64,000 nucleotides of DNA, from contig NC_063166.1 in the NCBI RefSeq assembly GCF_023159225.1, forward strand, positions 77,835,785 to 77,899,784, read 5' to 3'. A program made the translations under genes and the position numbers. The stretch's first letter is position 1. Each line of letters starts with the position of its first letter. This DNA is from Perognathus longimembris pacificus (Eukaryota; Chordata; Mammalia; Rodentia; Heteromyidae). Positions 35,372 to 46,989 of the stretch are shown here, in pieces. The notes beneath the pieces were generated by a model. That model saw nothing but the letters and a program-made list of their open reading frames with translations, made no database searches and was not told the DNA's origin.

Positions 35372-36499
35372 ATGCACAAATCACAAAGAAATATAACACA
35401 GTTCATCAAAGGGCAAGCCAACTCGCCAGCTCCAAAAAGCAGCACAACTGAAGAGGAGATGGAGAATAAAAAATCAACTGAGGCTAAGTTAGCAGAAGTG
35501 ATGAAAAGTCTCGGAAACGAAATCAGAAAACAATTCCAGGAGTTTAGAGTGGAAGTCTCGAAGGACATCCAGGAAGCCAAGAAAGAAATGGAAGCAAAAA
35601 TGGATACAGTGCAAACCTCCGTTAAAGAAGACCTTAACATCCTGAGAAGTGAAATGCATGAAAAAATAGATTTAAAATACAACTCTTTAAAGGAAGAAAT
35701 TTCCACGATCAGAGCTGACCTGGTAACCACAAATAGCTCTCTGACATCCATAAACTCCGCAATTGAATCCACAGCACAAAGAATTGACCATATTGAATCC
35801 AGAATCTCTTTCTTGGACGATGATGCAGCCGATAAGAACCAGAAAATTATCACAATCCAAGAAACGATAAAGCTCCAGGGCAGACTAATCCAGGAGCTAG
35901 TGGACAAAAACAAGAGATATAATATGCGCATAATTGGAATAGAAGAAGGAGCCAAATACCAGAGCAGAGGGCTTCAACATATTTTCAATAAAGTCATTGC
36001 AGAAAACTTCCCTAATCTCACAAGGGACCCCATCCAGGTAACCGAAGCCTATAGGACACCTGGCAGACCAGACCCCAGAAAAGCCACGCCAAGGTACATA
36101 ATATTCAAGACTTCAGATCTAAGGAATAAAGAGCAAATTTTGAATGCAGCCAAAGCAAAGAAAGAAATCTATTCCAATGGGAAGAGGATCCGAATAACAG
36201 CAGACCTCTCCACAAAAACCTACCACAGGCGAAAAGAATGGAAGAACACCATCCAAGTTCTACAGGCCAACAAGTGCCAACCTAGAATAAAATATCCAGC
36301 GAAGTTGGAGTTCATATTCGAGGGGGAAACCAGATCTTTCCATAGCAAAGAGAATCTAAGGGAGTATGTGAATAAAAAACCAGCCCTACAGCGAATTCTA
36401 AGAGGGGAATCCCACCCAACAGAAATCGTACAGGAGTCACAGACAGAAACAGAAAGAAACTACAATAGCCAGAGCCCAACAGAAAGAGCAGCTCACTAA
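35372..36499 (+). CDS. L1 ORF1p, RNA-binding chaperone, open frame
   Basis: The frame encodes 375 aa. Residues about 30-190 are Lys/Glu-rich heptad-like sequence, a coiled coil for trimerisation. The following part has the L1 RRM (MRIIGIEEG... to about residue 280), and the C-terminal domain carries RITADLSTKTYHRRKEW and RIKYPAKLEF. In the L1 life cycle this protein coats L1 RNA and helps target-primed reverse transcription. The frame is uninterrupted, in contrast to ORF2, and its length is in the usual range for mammalian ORF1p. It is a transposon gene, not part of the host array, and with ORF2 broken the element cannot move on its own. Confidence 0.9.
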   Translation: MHKSQRNITQFIKGQANSPAPKSSTTEEEMENKKSTEAKLAEVMKSLGNEIRKQFQEFRVEVSKDIQEAKKEMEAKMDTVQTSVKEDLNILRSEMHEKIDLKYNSLKEEISTIRADLVTTNSSLTSINSAIESTAQRIDHIESRISFLDDDAADKNQKIITIQETIKLQGRLIQELVDKNKRYNMRIIGIEEGAKYQSRGLQHIFNKVIAENFPNLTRDPIQVTEAYRTPGRPDPRKATPRYIIFKTSDLRNKEQILNAAKAKKEIYSNGKRIRITADLSTKTYHRRKEWKNTIQVLQANKCQPRIKYPAKLEFIFEGETRSFHSKENLREYVNKKPALQRILRGESHPTEIVQESQTETERNYNSQSPTERAAH

Positions 36500-36955
36500 A
36501 GACAAGGAAAAAAAAAAGAGGAAAAACAGCCCAACAAGAAAATGGAAGGAGAAAAAACACTCATATCCTTGATCTCTTTGAATATAAATGGTATAAACTC
36601 TCCGATAAAGAGGAGCAGACTGGCAGAATGGATTTGCAAACAAAAAGTTGCCACCTGTTGTCTACAAGAGACCCACCTTACAGCAAGGGATAAAAACAGG
36701 CTCCGAATGAAAGGATGGAGCAAGATCTTCCAAGCAAACGCACCTACCAAAATGGCAGGAGTAGCCATCCTGATCTCAGACAAGCTGGACTTCTCATTAA
36801 AATCAACTGAAGAAGACAAAGAAGGTCACTACATTTTAATACAAGGAAAAATCCAGAATCAAGACATCATGGTGATAAATGTATATTCACCAAACAAAAG
36901 AGGCCTTACCTATGTCAAGCAAATTCTAACAGGACTACAGAACAAGATAGACCCA

Positions 36956-37145
36956 GTGTGGCTGGGAATATGGCCCAGTGGCAAGAGTGCTTGCCTTGTA
37001 TACATGAAGCACCACATATATAGAAAACAGCCAGAAGTGGCTCTGTGGCTCAAGTGGCAGAGTGCTAGCCTTGAGTAAAAAGAAGCCAGGGACAGTGCTC
37101 AGGCCCTGAGTCCAAGGCCCACGACTGGCAAAAAAAAAAAAAAAA
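36956..37145 (+). mobile_element. ID-like dimeric SINE in L1 ORF2, copy 1
   Basis: It starts gtgtggctgggaatatggcc and ends in an A run. A short duplication AGACCCA flanks it (36949-36955 and 37146-37152). The join restores the endonuclease coding line IDP-NTIIVGDF. About 20 bp are missing after catgaagc compared with other copies. Confidence 0.85.
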
Positions 37146-38567
37146 AGACCCAAACACAATCATAGTGGGTGACTTCAATACCCCACTCTCCCCAAGAGAC
37201 ACATCCAACACCCAGAGGATTAGCAAGGGAGCTGAGGAACTAAGTAACACCATATCCCAAATGGATCTGACAGGTCTATACAGAATCTTCCACCCTACAG
37301 AGACCCAATACACCTTCTTCTCAGCAGCACATGGATCATACTCCAAAATAGACCTTGTCAGCGCCCACACAAAGAACCTCAGCAAATACAAAAGTATTGA
37401 CGTCATCCCATGCATTATATCTGACCACAGTGGATTAAAGGTAACCCTCAATAACAACGGTTACAACAGAGGCTATACACATTCTTGGAGGCTAAACCCC
37501 ACACTGCTTTCCAACACTTGGGCCACAGACCAAATCAAAGATGAAATCAACGAATTCATAAGCCACAATGACAATGAAAATACATCACAAAGAAACCTAT
37601 GGGACACAGCTAAGGCAGTACTGAGGGGCAAGATCATTGCCCTCAGCACTCACATTAAAAGAATGGAAGCAGAGCAGGTGAATAACCTCACGAGGAAACT
37701 AAAACATCTGGAGAAACAAGAAATGATCAAACCTAAAATGACTAGGAGGAGAGCGATCACAAAGATTAAAGAAGAGATAAATCTGATTGAAAATAGAAAG
37801 ACCATTCAACAAACAAATAAGACTAAAAGCTGGTTCTTTGAGAAAATAAATAAAATTGACAGGCCCCTCGCAAGACTTACAAAAAAAAGAAGAGAAGAGA
37901 CTCATATACATAAAATCCGGGACTCCACTTGAAAAATTACAAGTACACACGATATTCAAACAATCATAAGGAACTATTTCCAGAACCTCTACTCACTAAA
38001 AAACAATAATTTTACAGAAATGGATCAATTCTTAGAGAAGTATAAACTGCCCAAAATGAACCAAGAAGAAATAAATCAACTAAATAAACCAATAACTTAC
38101 AGCAAGATACAGGGGGTAATCAAGAACCTCCCAACAAAAAAAAGCCCAAGCCCAGACGGATTCACCAATGAATTCTATAAAACCTTTAGTGAGGAACTAA
38201 TACCAATACTCCTCAAACTCTTCCGTGAAATAGAAACAGAGGGAGAAATCCCAAACTCATTCTATGAAGCTAAGATCATACTCATTCCCAAACCAGGCAA
38301 AGACCCAACATAAAAAGAGAACTACAGACCAATATCACTAATGAACACAGACCCAAAGCTCCTCAATAAAATATTAGCTAACAGGATCCAGAAATTGATC
38401 AAGAAAATTATACATCATGACCAAGTAGGCTTCATCCTACAGTCACAAGGATGGTTCAATATCCGTAAATCAATCAACGTAATTCACCACATAAACAGAA
38501 CTAAAATCAAGAATCACATTGTTATCTCAGTCAATGCCCAAAAAGCCTTTGACAAAATACAACATCC

Positions 38568-38772
38568 GGGCTGGGGATATGGCCTAGTGGCAAGAGTGCT
38601 TGGCTCATATACATGAGGCCCTGGGTTCAATTCCCCAGCACCACATATACAGAAAATGGCCAGAAGTGGCGCTGTGGCTCAAGTGGCAGAGTGCTAGCCT
38701 TGAGCAAAAAGAAGCCAGGGACAGTGCTCAGGCCCTGAGTCCAAGGCCCAGGACTGGCCAAAAAAAAAAAAA
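38568..38772 (+). mobile_element. ID-like dimeric SINE in L1 ORF2, copy 2
   Basis: It starts GGGCTGGGGATATGGCCTAG, has the GCGCTGTGGCTCAAGTGGCA second half and an A tail. It is flanked by the exact 14-bp repeat AAAATACAACATCC (38554-38567 and 38773-38786). Confidence 0.92.
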
Positions 38773-40798
38773 AAAATACAACATCCATACTTATTAAAAG
38801 CTTTGGAGAGAACAGGAATAGATGAAACATTCCTCAAAACAATAAAAGCCATATACAACAGACCTACTGCTAATATAGTATTAAATGGAGAGAAACTAAA
38901 ATCATTCCCCCTAAACTCAGGAACAAGACAAGGATGCCCGCTCTCCCCAATTCTTTTCAACATAGTGCTGGAATCCCTAGCCATAGCAATAAGGCAAGAG
39001 GAGGGCATCAAAGGGATCCATATTGGCAAGGAAGAAATCAAACTATCCCTATTCACAGACGACATGATCTTATATCTGAAGGACCCAAAAAACTCAGTCC
39101 CCAAACTCCTACACCTAATAAACCATTTTGGCAAAGTAGCAGGTTACAAAATCAATCCACAAAAGTCAGCAGCTTTTCTGTACACCAGCAATATACAAGC
39201 AGAAAAGGAAATTATGGAAACAATTCCATTTACAGTAGCCAAAAAAAGAATAAAGTGCCTAAGGATCAACCTAACCAAGGACGTGACGGACCTATTTAAT
39301 GAGAACTATAAAAATCTAATAAGGGAAATCAAAGAAGACACAAGGAGATGGAAAGACCTCCCATGCTCATGGGTAGGCAGAATCAATATAGTGAAAATGG
39401 CCATATTGCCCCAATTGTTATACAAATTCAATGCAATCCCTATCAAAATCCCAGTTACATTCTTCACTGAAATAGAGAAAGCAATCCATAAATTCATATA
39501 GAACAGCAAAAGACTTAGAATAGCCAAAGCAATTCTAGGCAAAAAAAGCAGTACAGTATCTGGTATCACAATACCAGACTTCAAGCTCTACATAGGGCCA
39601 TCATAACAAAAACAGCCTGGTATTGGTATGAAAACAGACCGGAAGAACAATGGATCACAATTGAAGATCCAGAAATAAAACCGCACTCTTACAGTCAGCT
39701 GATATTTGACAAAGGAGCTAAAGACATACAATGGAATAAACATAGCCTCTTCAACTACTGGTGCTGGGAGAACTGGGCAGCCATATGCAGAAAACTCAAA
39801 GTAGACCCAAGCCTATCACCATGCACCAAGATCAACTCAAAATGGGTCAAAGACCTCAATATCAAACCTGAATCTTTGAAACTACTGAAGGACAGAGTAG
39901 GAAAGACACTAGAACTTATAGGCACAGGAAGGAACTTCCTTAATATAGTCCCAGGGGCACAACAAATAGGGGAGAGACTCGACAAATGAGACTACTACAA
40001 ATTAAAAAGTTTCTGCACAGCTAAGGACATAGCCACCAAAATAGAAAGACAGCCAACCATATGGGAAAGGATCTTTACCAGCACAGCAACAGACAAAGGC
40101 CTAATATCTGTCATCTACAGAGAACTCAAAAAAACTAAGCCCCTCCAAGTCCAATAAACCAATTAGGAAATGGGCAAAGGAGCTAAAGAGAAACTTCACA
40201 AGAGAAGAGATAAAAATGGCAAAGAAACATATGAGGAAATGTTCAACATCCCTGGCAGTAAAGGAAATGCAAATAAAAACAACCCTGAGATACCACCTCA
40301 CTCCAATTAGAATGGCCTATACTCTGAACTCAGGCAACAACAAATGCTGGAGGGGGTGCGGGGAAAGAGGAACCCTTCTCCATTGTTGGTGGGAACGCAA
40401 ATTAGTACAACCACTTTGGAGATCAGTATGGAGGTTTCTCAAAAAGCTCAATATAGACCTACCCTATGACCCAGCCATTCCACTCCTAGGCATCTATCCG
40501 GAACAGCAGGCCCCAAGATATCAAAAAGACATTTGCACTTCCATGTTTATCGCTGCACAATTCACAATAGCCAAAATATGGAAACAACCCAGATGCCCCT
40601 CCACAGATGAATGGATCCAAAAAATATGGTACCTATACACAATAGAATACTACATAGTGATTAGGAATGGTGAAATATTGTTATTCGCAGGGAAATGGTC
40701 AGAACTTGAACAAATAATGTTGAGTGAGACAAGCCTAGAACACCGAAAACAAAGGGGCATGATCTCCCTGATATATGACTGTTAAGATGGGGTAACGG

Positions 40799-41000
40799 GG
40801 GGCTGGGGATATGGCCTAGTGGCAAGAGTGCTTGCCTCGTATACATGAGGCCCTGGGTTCAATTCCCCAGCACCACATATACAGAAAACGGCCAGAAGTG
40901 GCGCTGTGGCTCAAGTGGCAGAGTGCTAGCCTTGAGCAAAAAGAAGCCAGGGACAGTGCTCAGGCCCTGAGTACAAGCCCCAGGACTGGCCAAAAAAAAA
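40799..41000 (+). mobile_element. ID-like dimeric SINE after L1 ORF2, copy 3
   Basis: Full-length copy with A tail. A 15-bp duplication AAGATGGGGTAACGG (40784-40798) is matched at 41001-41015 with one substitution. Confidence 0.92.
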
Positions 41001-41815
41001 AAGATGGGGTGACGGAGAGACAGTAGAGACCAGGTCTGTGAAACCAAAACATGCTTGTCAAATGGTATTTCCCACAGGATTGGGACAGCGACCCAACATT
41101 ATCTAACTAAAACCAAACAATTACTCAACACATAAAGGTCAAAAATTGACCTCTCAGTGGAATACAATCGTTCAAAACTATGTATGTATGTTCATATAAG
41201 ACTACTGTCGACATATTGTTTAATGTCGACATTACATTTAAAGCCCTAGGCGAATTTTCTTGGGCGTAGGCCACGTGGCTACTGTATATGTTCTTGGTAC
41301 ATTGTGTATTGTATATATATCTACCTGACCTAGGGAAGGGAAAGAAAAACAGAGTGTAAGATATCACAAGAAATGTACACACTGCCCTACTATGTAACTG
41401 TACCCTTTTTGCACAACACCTTGTCAAAAAATTAATTAATAAATAAATGTGCTAACTACCTTACATACATAACTGTAACTCCTCTGTACATCATCTTGAC
41501 AATAAAATTAAAAAAGAACCCACTGACAATGACAGATATAACCAAACACGGAGCAAGTTTGTTGGGGTCAGGTGGTTGGATGTGGATGACAGCAATCATA
41601 TCCTGCCATAGAGGATGGGGTGCAGCTTAGCAGCCTGGCCCCTGCCCTACCATTTCCCTATCCTGACCCCTGCACCAATGCCTGTGCAATGCGTTCACTC
41701 CTGGTTCCTTTTCTTTGGCTCTGAAAGTGTTTGTAACCTGCTCCCTTTCCTGAAGGGGGTGCTAGCTTGCTTTCTGATTTGTGTCCAACGCCTTGGAGCT
41801 TGGTCCCAGGTGCAG

Positions 41816-41821
41816 AATAAA
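41816..41821 (+). terminator. Polyadenylation signal relic of A4
   Basis: AATAAA within GTGCAGAATAAACTAGTCC, about 205 bp after the pseudogene stop, as in the intact copies. Confidence 0.7.
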
Positions 41822-42894
41822 CTAGTCCTTTTCTCCTGCAAACAGAGTTGTTCTTCTTGTCGGTGGGTAGCCCAGAAATTCCTAGCAGACACTGGGCCAT
41901 GGTGGCTCATGCCTGCAATTCTAGCTACTGAAGAGGCTAAGACCTAAGGATTCCTGTTCAAAGGCAGCTGAGGCAGGAAAATCCACGAGGTATTTTGTTT
42001 TTGTTTTGTTTTGGCCGGTCATGAGGTTGGACTCTGGGATTGGGCACTGACCCTGGGCTCCTTTTGCTCAACGATGTGCTCTTCTACTGCAGTCACAGTA
42101 CCACTTCTTGATTTTTCCGTGGTTAATTGAAGATAAGAGTTTCATAGACTTTCTTGCCTTGGCTTACTTTGAATCCTCAGACTTCAGCGTCCTGAGTAGG
42201 TAGGATTATAGGCGTGATCCTCTGACACCCAGATCCAGGAGACTTTCATCTTCAATAAACTACCAAAAAGCAAGAAATGAAGCTGTGATTCAAATGGTAG
42301 AGCTCCACCTTGAGCATGAAAGCTCAGGGATAGAATCCAGGCCCAAAGTTCAGCTCCAGGATTGGCACAAAAAATACATGAATGAGTGTATAAATAAATA
42401 CATCAAATTCTGGGTGGAGTGAGTGAGTGAGCACAGCCCACGGTGTCTCAGGCCTGGCACTCTGCCTGCCTCTGCTCTCCTGGATGTGCTCTGCAACTGG
42501 AAGCTGAAGTTAGGTCTGGGTCCCTGTGCTTTCTCCATTGCCCCACTGGGGCGGGGAGGATGAACTGAAGGCCGATGTCTGACTTTTCTCTCCAAGGAAG
42601 AAGAGACTGGAAATGATGGGTCCCAAGGAAAGAGCTGGTAGGGGAATGTCAGAGCCATGGGGCATCTTCATATCTTCCCACCACAGGAGGAGGTTGAACT
42701 GGGACTTGACTCAGAGCAGCCCCTGCTTGCTCCTCACACACACACACCCCTCCTTTCCTGTACATTGCTGGTCTACAGCTTGGGGGTCCTCCATCTCCCC
42801 TGTCCCAGTGTCCTTCTCTGTGGGCCTCCCCAGGGGCTCAGCTGAGCACAGGTCCCAGTTGGGGGCACTTTCTCGGGGTCCCTTCATTGATCCC

Positions 42895-43230
42895 TGTTGT
42901 GCCAAGTCGTGAGACCACCACCAAGAAGACCACCGAGACTCAGACATTCCGAAATGCAAAAGCAAGGCAAGGCTTTATTTAAGCGAGCTGCAACTCGGGC
43001 CTCGTCCTACCCACCGACACAGCGGAGGTTAGGAGGAAGCCCCGAGCTGTGATTACACAGGGCTTATAAAGGCAAAGAACAAGGTTACAACAATCAGGTG
43101 TTCAAGCAAGCAAGATTAGGACACAGGTACAAATCTGATTGGCTCAGGGTTCGATTCTAAAATGGGGTTCACGTGGTAAAATGGGGTTCACGTGGTAAAA
43201 TGGGGCCTGACTTCAAAGTCTGGCACTTCA
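42895..43230 (-). mobile_element. Solo LTR of an endogenous retrovirus, antisense
   Basis: It starts TGTTGTGCCAAGTC and ends GGCACTTCA, with partly inverted termini and TG...CA ends. The 5-bp duplication ATCCC flanks it (42890-42894 and 43231-43235). In A3 the same spacer reads cattgattccctcatctgaa without the insert. On the minus strand it has CCTTTATAAG (TATA-like, about 43063-43072) and AATAAA (complement at 42974-42979). A 19-bp unit aaaatggggttcacgtggt is duplicated in its U3 side (about 43160-43198). No viral genes are attached. Confidence 0.85.
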
Positions 43231-43746
43231 ATCCCCTCATTGAAGTGGATCCCCACCCAAGATTCCTGAGTTTGCAATCAAGCTGCTTTGCCTGTCCTTC
43301 CAGCTTTTTGTGGATTCCTTATCTCCTTGTTTTCTCTTTCTCTTGGTCTATTATTATTATTACTTTTTTTTTGCTATTTTTAGTATTTTACTTTTTGTTA
43401 CTTTTGTTTTTATTGTTAGGCCTGATCCCTGGGTTTGAGCTCAAGGTCAGAGTGTTGTTCCTGAGGTTTTGGTATCAAGACCAGCTATCTAGCACTCAGA
43501 ATCACAGATCTACTTCTGGCTTTTTTTTTTGTTTTTGGTAGTTAATGAGGTTAAGAGTTTCATGGATTTATATGCCTAGACTGGCTTTGAACCAGGACCG
43601 TCACATCACAGCCTCCTGAGTCGATGGGATTTCAGGTGTGAGTCATCAGAGCCTCAGGCTCTCTCTGTCTTTGTAGTGGTGAGGAGTCTTGTGAGCAGGC
43701 AAGAAAAGTTGTCCACCAGAGAGCCAAGTGGTCAGGGACAACGTGC

Positions 43747-43822
43747 CCTCTCTCTCTTTCTCTTTCTCTCTCTCTCTCTGTCTCTCTCTCTGTCTCTGTC
43801 TCTCTCTGTCTCTCTCTGTCTC

Positions 43823-43857
<35 letters not shown>
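43747..43857. repeat. (TC)n microsatellite with CTGT interruptions
   Basis: About 110 bp of TC with regular TG interruptions, at the recurrent position of the tandem unit. Confidence 0.93.
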
Positions 43858-45704
43858 GATGGTTCTGGGGTTAAATGTAAGGAACACTCAAATGTAGGTT
43901 GTAGCTCGGGCACATAATTCATATCTTGGACAATTTTTTTTTAATTGATGGTTAATTACAAGGTCTAAGAGGCCTGATGGGTGCTGTAGTCATGAAGAGA
44001 AGAACTGGTGAACAAACTGGGCTGTCCACTCAGGAGCCATGCTCAGCCCTGGAGGAAGCACTGGTTTATGATGTGTCCAAGCATGAGGAGAGCCAGGCAC
44101 AGGACCCCACCATGGGCTCTTACAATGTGACAGATTAGGAGGAGAAAATTCACAGGACAGGAAGTTCACCAGTGATCAGCGGACATGAGGGACAGGGAAG
44201 GGTGTTCAGGGGTGTCTTTAGGGGTTATGTCTGTCAATCTCAGTAGTCAGAAGGTTGAGATCTGGAGAACTGAGGCCCAAAAGGATCCTAAGACAGAAAA
44301 TTAGCAGGAACTCCTTCACTAATTCACTGCCAAAATGCTGTCCGGGAAGTGAGATAAAGTGTTAGAGCAGCTAGCTGCCTAGCAAGTGAGCGGCCAGGGG
44401 TTCAAACTCCAGTTTCACAAAATGGAACCAAAACGAGGGTCGTTGAGCTGCATGAGGCCCTGGTACCCCAGCATCCCTCCAGCTCTAAGCCTCAGACGGG
44501 CCTGGAAGCCATTCTTGAGCCAAAACAGCTGACATTACTTGTATTTCACCAGAACGTCAAAACACAAAACCAAGCAGCACAACACATTTTGCAACCTTTT
44601 CTAAGCACAAAATCTCAGCTGCACCATTGGCTGCAGGCTGCGTGAATCAATGCCCACCACTTCATTTCCTCCCTGAAGCAGCGCCCACAAGCCTTGTCCC
44701 CCCAAGCTCCCTCTTTTTCACCCCCACTGCCCTGCTGCTTGTTCAGGTAGCTCTGTCTTGTTGCAATCCCTTTGGATCCTGAAGTTGGTCGCTCTTGTGT
44801 CTCTCTCAGATCTGTCTTCCTCCAGTGTTCAGAGCCCACACAGCTGGGGAGTGAATAAGCCCTGGAACCCTCCAGAACCAGTGGCTTCTGCAGGAGCTCA
44901 GGCTGAGTTTGTGGAATGACGATCTACACATGGCCAGGTTGTGCGAGCTCAGTCACCTGGCACCAGGCCATGTCTGCCTAAATCCCAACTTCTTCCTCCA
45001 CCCAGAACCTTCCAGGCTTCCCAGGAGCTAAGGCCCAAATCTAGCTCAATGCTTGCTTCTTGATTTTTTTTTTCCCCTAGCCCTGGGACTCAAACCCAGT
45101 CCCATTGCTCTATCACTGAGTTACATCCCTAGTCACAAGCTGTGCTTAGATCCAGCCTCCAGGCAAGAATGTTATCTCTCTCTCTCAATCCTGAGGGTTG
45201 AGTCATGAACCTGCAATATGTTCCTGAGCTTTTGCACTCTATCGCTCGAGCCACAGCTCTGCTTCTGGTATTTTCTGGGTAATTGGGAGTTAGAGTCTCA
45301 AGGAATTTCTTGCCCCAGAATACTGAGCCTCAGATGGATGACCAGCACGGGCCCATTTCTGCCATCTTAAGGGTTGAGAGGAATGACGAGCCAACCTCAG
45401 GCAGTCGTGCTGAGCAAGGCAGTGGCAGAATGGTGAGCAGAAACAGCATCTCATCAGAGCATGGCAACCAGTGCTCATTCATCTGACACAGCCTGCGTGT
45501 GCTTGTCACATTCCAGTGCAGACACCAAGGACGGTGACCACTGATTCAAGTGTCTCTCATGGGACCTGTCATCGAAATACGTGACACCATACAGATTTCA
45601 TGATAAAATCCTGCCACTCTGCACAAGGCCTGTCCACTTGTCTGTGGATCACTTTAGCGTCCCTTATTTTTAATGATGCCCCACCCTTCCTCCCTGCCTC
45701 TAAC

Positions 45705-45995
45705 TCCAACGCTGGCCTCCCTCCTCTGCTCTCAGCCTCCCCAGCCCGGGCCCCAGCTCAGGTGCTGTGGGCTGTGGTCCATCCACCCGCAGGGTCTCCA
45801 TCCCCAGAGCCCGGTGTGGCTCAGGCCCCAGGGTGTGAGCAGCACATGGGCTTCCTCCTCAGCACCCAGCTGCATCCCGGCCTGCCTCTCTACTTCCTTC
45901 CCTCTGTGCACAGAGGCGGGGACTGTGTGTCCTGTCACCTGTCCCCAGGTGACACACGGACCACAGCCATAGTAGTAGTGCAGTCAATATTTCTG
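45705..45995 (+). other. Upstream conserved block, unit B2
   Basis: Same block as at 5000-5280. It ends catagtagtagtgcagtcaa, as in the other B units, without the AATAAA seen in A1 and A2. Confidence 0.6.
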
Positions 45996-46789
45996 TAATG
46001 GCTGCTTCCCCGTTTGTTATTTTTTCCCGTTGCTTTGCATTTGAACTCAGGCCCCTGTGTATACTTAGCTTCCTTTCTTAGTTATTGCTCTGCCTCTGAA
46101 TTATGTATCCAGCTCAGGATTGGTTGGATATATTGTATGAATTAGGGGAACTTTTTCACTAGGGCCCACACTGAATTGTAATCTTCCTGAAGTGGGAGGT
46201 GTTTGTCAGCAGGTAGAACACTAGCCATTGAGACAACATATCAGGTACAGAGTTCAATTCCCACTCGGAGATTTGAAAAAGAATTGTAGTCTTCCTGACA
46301 TCAGCCTCCTGAGTAGCGAGCTTACAGGCGTGGCCTCCTTCCTCATCAGTCTGCTGCCTTCTTCTTACATCAAGAGGATTCTCCAGCACCCCTCACGGCC
46401 TACTGGAAGACTTGAGCTTCTGTCTCAGCACTAGGTAGAATCCTGTAAAGTCATCATTTGAATATGAGGGATCATGCTGAAACTCCATCCTCCCCCCTGT
46501 GTGCCCCCCACCCAGAGCTGCTGTGGACCCCACATGGGCCATCAAGTCCCTACCTGAGGACGTGTGGCCTGACTCCTTCCTGCCCTCCCTCCTCACCCCA
46601 CTCTAGCCCCATGGGCTTCTTCCGATTGCCTGCCTTTCTCTGTGGCTTCACCACAGTTTCCCTGCCTGGGTCAGGACCGCGGTCTGCCCACAGCACAATT
46701 CTCCAGCTATCTCTCTGCTCGGGAACAGCCCCAGGCCGCCTTCTCCCCTACATGCTAACAAGGATCTATGGAAGTTTCTGTTTGTTCCA

Positions 46790-46989
46790 CACGTCCTCCC
46801 CAGTCACAGTCACGTCCCCGTCTCCAAAGCCCTTTAAAAGTGTCCCCCAGGGCTCAGGCCCAGTGTCCCATCCTTAGAGGACCAGAGGAGCTGCAGAATT
46901 CCCTTCTCCAGCCTCAATCCCAGCCAGCAGGGAAGGCTCTGCAGCAGGACTGCCACACTCCCATCCCGACTCTGCCATCAGCTGCTCAG
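46790..46989 (+). promoter_or_regulatory. Promoter and noncoding exon 1 of gene B2
   Basis: The box reads CCTTTAAAAG (46831-46840), the form seen in all B promoters, where A promoters have CTTTATAA. Upstream lies gttccacacgtcctccccag, shared by B units. Exon 1 runs from about 46864 to GCTGCTCAG at 46989, then gtaagcacc. Confidence 0.7.

Larger units (their letters stand above)
36542..40785 (+). pseudogene. L1 ORF2p remnant: endonuclease, reverse transcriptase, Zn knuckle
   Basis: The order of L1 ORF2 is clear. An AP-like endonuclease comes first (LNINGINSP, QETHL, and after a SINE GDFNTPLS and SDHSG). Next is the reverse transcriptase ([42 protein letters not shown]), then a C-terminal segment with [18 protein letters not shown]. 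It is dead. Stops lie at 37930-37932, 38311-38313 and 39499-39501, with a frameshift near 39590 and SINEs at 36956, 38568 and 40799 (the last just after the frame end). The catalytic box reads FTDD instead of the usual FADD. The last ligand of the C-terminal C-x3-C-x7-H-x4-C motif is Arg. Confidence 0.9.
34998..41512 (+). mobile_element. LINE-1 inserted in A4, with three nested SINEs
   Basis: The element comprises about 370 bp of 5' leader, an open ORF1, a decayed ORF2, a 3' UTR and an A-rich end, about 6.5 kb in all including roughly 600 bp of nested SINEs. It is in the same orientation as the host pseudogene and flanked by an exact 12-bp duplication. The tail has a first A-rich end near 41440 and a further segment ending acaataaaattaaaa, so it may carry a second 3' end or a transduced piece. 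Confidence 0.92.
34434..41611 (+). pseudogene. Type A copy A4, frameshifted and split by an L1
   Basis: The exon 2 acceptor (34358) and start are normal. The first ~65 residues are a good type A signal peptide and N-terminus, close to A3 (FDPSHFNWQDANFS). An expanded T run at about 34620-34627 shifts the frame and leads to a stop after FLVQ. Further damage includes a local duplication around 34820-34855 (gagtatatccata repeated) with stops. The cysteine region is recognisable at about 34905-34980 (CLQCKSWSCPKLKGPCECGY in another frame). At 34997 the L1 begins. The last codons resume at 41525 and end at the usual stop, 41609-41611. Confidence 0.9.
41845..45704. other. Spacer A4-B2: repeats and a solo LTR
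   Basis: It contains the SINE pair (about 41890-42330), the ggcctggcactctgcctgcc block (about 42445-42600) and a solo LTR (42895-43230). An antisense SINE lies at about 43395-43640 and a TC microsatellite at 43747-43857. The ccctgaagcagcgcccacaa motif is present once near 44675. The CTCF-type segment is absent. No gene seen. Confidence 0.6.

Noticed and set aside
35299..35955. 218-aa minus-strand frame
   Set aside because: Shadow of L1 ORF1 on the opposite strand.
43632..43922. Arg/Glu-rich and Ser/Leu-rich frames over microsatellites (also near 403-789, 19255-19552, 2480-2893)
   Set aside because: Direct translations of TC/GA or CTGT repeats.
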